Of a stretch of 64,000 bases of DNA, positions 62,660 through 64,000 are shown piece by piece; positions within the stretch are counted from its first letter, which is position 1, and the number at the start of each line of letters is the position of its first letter. The DNA comes from Cohnella sp. CFH 77786. GTDB lineage: Bacteria > Bacillota > Bacilli > Paenibacillales > Paenibacillaceae. The stretch spans positions 62,001 through 126,000 of the forward strand of contig NZ_WJIB01000014.1 of NCBI RefSeq assembly GCF_019400745.1, given 5' to 3'. Made by a program: the position numbers and the translations under genes. The notes beneath the pieces were generated by a model. That model saw only the letters and a program-made list of their open reading frames with translations. It was not told the origin of the DNA and made no database searches.

Positions 62660-64000
62660 GTGGGAAAATTTCACAAGAGCAAGATTTCAAGCATGGCAAA
62701 CACTCTGGCATTGGTGTTATTTGTTATTATCTTCGTTATTTTCTCCACTTTGGCTTCGATCATGTATTCATTCACCCACAACTTGCTCGTCGATCAGCAA
62801 GAGTCGATCATTCAGGCGAAAACGCAGGCGATTGTCGAGAAGCTCGACGCTCTATTCAATGAAAAAGGCATGATGGTGAAACAAATGTCAACCAACAAGC
62901 TGTTTCGGGATTATGTTAAAACGGTCAAATCCGCAGATAATCCGAAGAGCTCGCCTTACTCCTCTGAAACGATAGCTACGTTGGATGCGATCTTTAAAAC
63001 GGACCCTGCTCTTACCGATACTTGGGTGGCAGGGTATGCAGGAAACGGCTTTTGGATCGAGCAAGATGGCGTTACCAGCAAGCCGGATTTTAAAATAAAG
63101 GATCGCCCGTACTATAAGCCTACCGTTGAAGCGAACGGATTGTATTTCTCTGAACCGTATGCAAGTGTAATTGACGGTCAGGTTCTGATCGGCATCTTCT
63201 ATCCGCTGAAAGATGAGAATAATCAACGAATCGGGTTTGTAGCAGCCGATATCGCATTAAAAGCGATGCCTTCGATTATGCAGAGTTATTCTCTTGGCAA
63301 TACCGGGTATGCGGTATTGCTGTCTCCATCCGGCGACATTCTTTATCATCCGGATAAAGATAAAGTGATGAAGGAAAAACTTACGGAGACGAAGGGTGAT
63401 CTCGGCGAGGTTGCTAAAAAAATGACCGCCGGGGGATCGGGCGTGCAGTTGATTAACGATAACGGCGTAAAGCGTTATATCGGTTATGCGACCAGCAAGG
63501 TGACAGGATGGTCGGTCGGCCTGACGATAACTGAAAAAGAAGCGTTTGCTGAATTGAACACGTTTAAGCTGACGGCATTCAGCGGTTTTGCCGCCAGCTT
63601 GGTTTTGCTTGTGCTTGCTTCTTATTTGACCCTGCGCTACATGCTGCGAAGCATACCGCATTTGCTGACGAACTTGAAGCGGATTGAGAATGGCGATTTG
63701 ACCGTAAAAGTAGACATGGATGCGAAACAAGAAATCGGTCAGATTTCGCAGGCGATTCGCAGCATGCTGCATCAAATTCGCCAAATCGTACATATGGTAT
63801 CCAACACTTCGCAAGCTTTAAGCGAGTCATCTTCCGAACTGAAGTCGATATCCGCTCAAGCGTTCGAGACCATGAATGAAACGGCGGTGGCGGTTGATGA
63901 AATCGCGAAAGCGACCAACGCCCAATCTTTCGAAACGGACAACATTTTGCGCAATGCCATCCAGTTCGCCGAAGAAATTAAAGCGATCGCCCTCGATACG
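62660..64000 (+). CDS. Methyl-accepting chemotaxis protein, 3' end outside the window
   Basis: The frame is open from GTG 62660 to the window end (447 codons). N-terminus MGKFHKSKISSMANTLALVL with TM1 (about 12-37), extracellular double-Cache sensor (about 40-290; WVAGYAGNGFWIEQDG, DFKIKDRPYYKPTVEANG, FYPLKDENNQRIGFVAADIA), TM2 (about 300-322, FAASLVLLVLASYLTL), HAMP (LKRIENGDLTVKVDMDAKQE), then the beginning of the signalling coiled coil. The sensor probably binds an amino or organic acid. Base composition is clearly more AT-rich than its neighbours. The Shine-Dalgarno is weak, so ATG 62693 is an alternative start. The 62,345-62,659 gap shows nothing else I can support. Confidence 0.9.
   Translation, partial: MGKFHKSKISSMANTLALVLFVIIFVIFSTLASIMYSFTHNLLVDQQESIIQAKTQAIVEKLDALFNEKGMMVKQMSTNKLFRDYVKTVKSADNPKSSPYSSETIATLDAIFKTDPALTDTWVAGYAGNGFWIEQDGVTSKPDFKIKDRPYYKPTVEANGLYFSEPYASVIDGQVLIGIFYPLKDENNQRIGFVAADIALKAMPSIMQSYSLGNTGYAVLLSPSGDILYHPDKDKVMKEKLTETKGDLGEVAKKMTAGGSGVQLINDNGVKRYIGYATSKVTGWSVGLTITEKEAFAELNTFKLTAFSGFAASLVLLVLASYLTLRYMLRSIPHLLTNLKRIENGDLTVKVDMDAKQEIGQISQAIRSMLHQIRQIVHMVSNTSQALSESSSELKSISAQAFETMNETAVAVDEIAKATNAQSFETDNILRNAIQFAEEIKAIALDT

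Overview
The window is about 57% GC chromosomal DNA from a spore-forming Gram-positive bacterium, most likely Paenibacillaceae (Paenibacillus or Cohnella type). Support comes from a CotF-like spore coat gene, Bacillus-style roc, fad/etf and mhq gene sets, a ydaO-type c-di-AMP riboswitch, very large modular secreted arabinan hydrolases with LamG, Ig-like and FIMAH modules, strong Shine-Dalgarno sites and many GTG/TTG starts. I saw no rRNA, tRNA, transposase, prophage or CRISPR locus.

Layout. 1-7,000: the end of a secreted carbohydrate-binding protein, a decayed serine-hydrolase tail, a divergent AraC regulator and PhyH dioxygenase, a spore coat protein, a short-chain dehydrogenase (catalytic Tyr replaced by His) next to a LuxR-type STAND regulator, and a DUF2269 membrane protein. 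7,100-18,700: two giant secreted arabinan-degrading enzymes; the first carries GH43 and GH51 catalytic modules in one 2,434-residue chain. 18,800-24,900: ArsR regulator, a hypothetical gene, a riboswitch-controlled CAP protein, and a quinone/electrophile-response set (MhqR-like regulator, ring-cleaving dioxygenase, hydrolase), with two large tandem-repeat arrays. 24,950-32,400: arginine/proline catabolism (aspartase-like protein, LysR regulator, arginase, ornithine aminotransferase, P5C dehydrogenase, a degenerate second arginase, proline dehydrogenase), converging on glutamate. 32,500-35,600: Uma2 protein, a CD3324-like small protein with no normal start codon, a CDGSH protein divergent from a MarR regulator, and a pentapeptide-VOC fusion. 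35,700-49,200: fatty-acid beta-oxidation: fadR-etfB-etfA leftward, and an FeS oxidoreductase, fadN, fadA, fadE, acyl-CoA ligase and thioesterase rightward. 50,100-64,000: a short primary-type sigma factor, DUF1641 plus type-II NADH dehydrogenase behind Rex/FNR-like boxes, a CHASE4-GGDEF-EAL protein, an S66 carboxypeptidase, an esterase, a tandem-GNAT protein, a lipoprotein cytochrome c, a lipase, and a truncated chemoreceptor.

The most unusual feature is not a gene. At least eight separate intergenic tandem arrays with units of about 50-61 bp are spread through the window. They look unrelated, but the 23.9 kb array, the solitary elements that flank it and the 59.2 kb array reduce to one hairpin. 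It has a fixed outer part (TAGCG ... C-R-Y-TA), a 5-nt loop, and an inner stem whose two arms change together (TC/GA, GC/GC, GAA/TTC). This covariation suggests a selected DNA or RNA structure. Other leads are the pseudo-arginase inside the roc operon, a triple MarR operator, a gene lacking a standard start codon behind a perfect Shine-Dalgarno site, and several decayed gene fragments.
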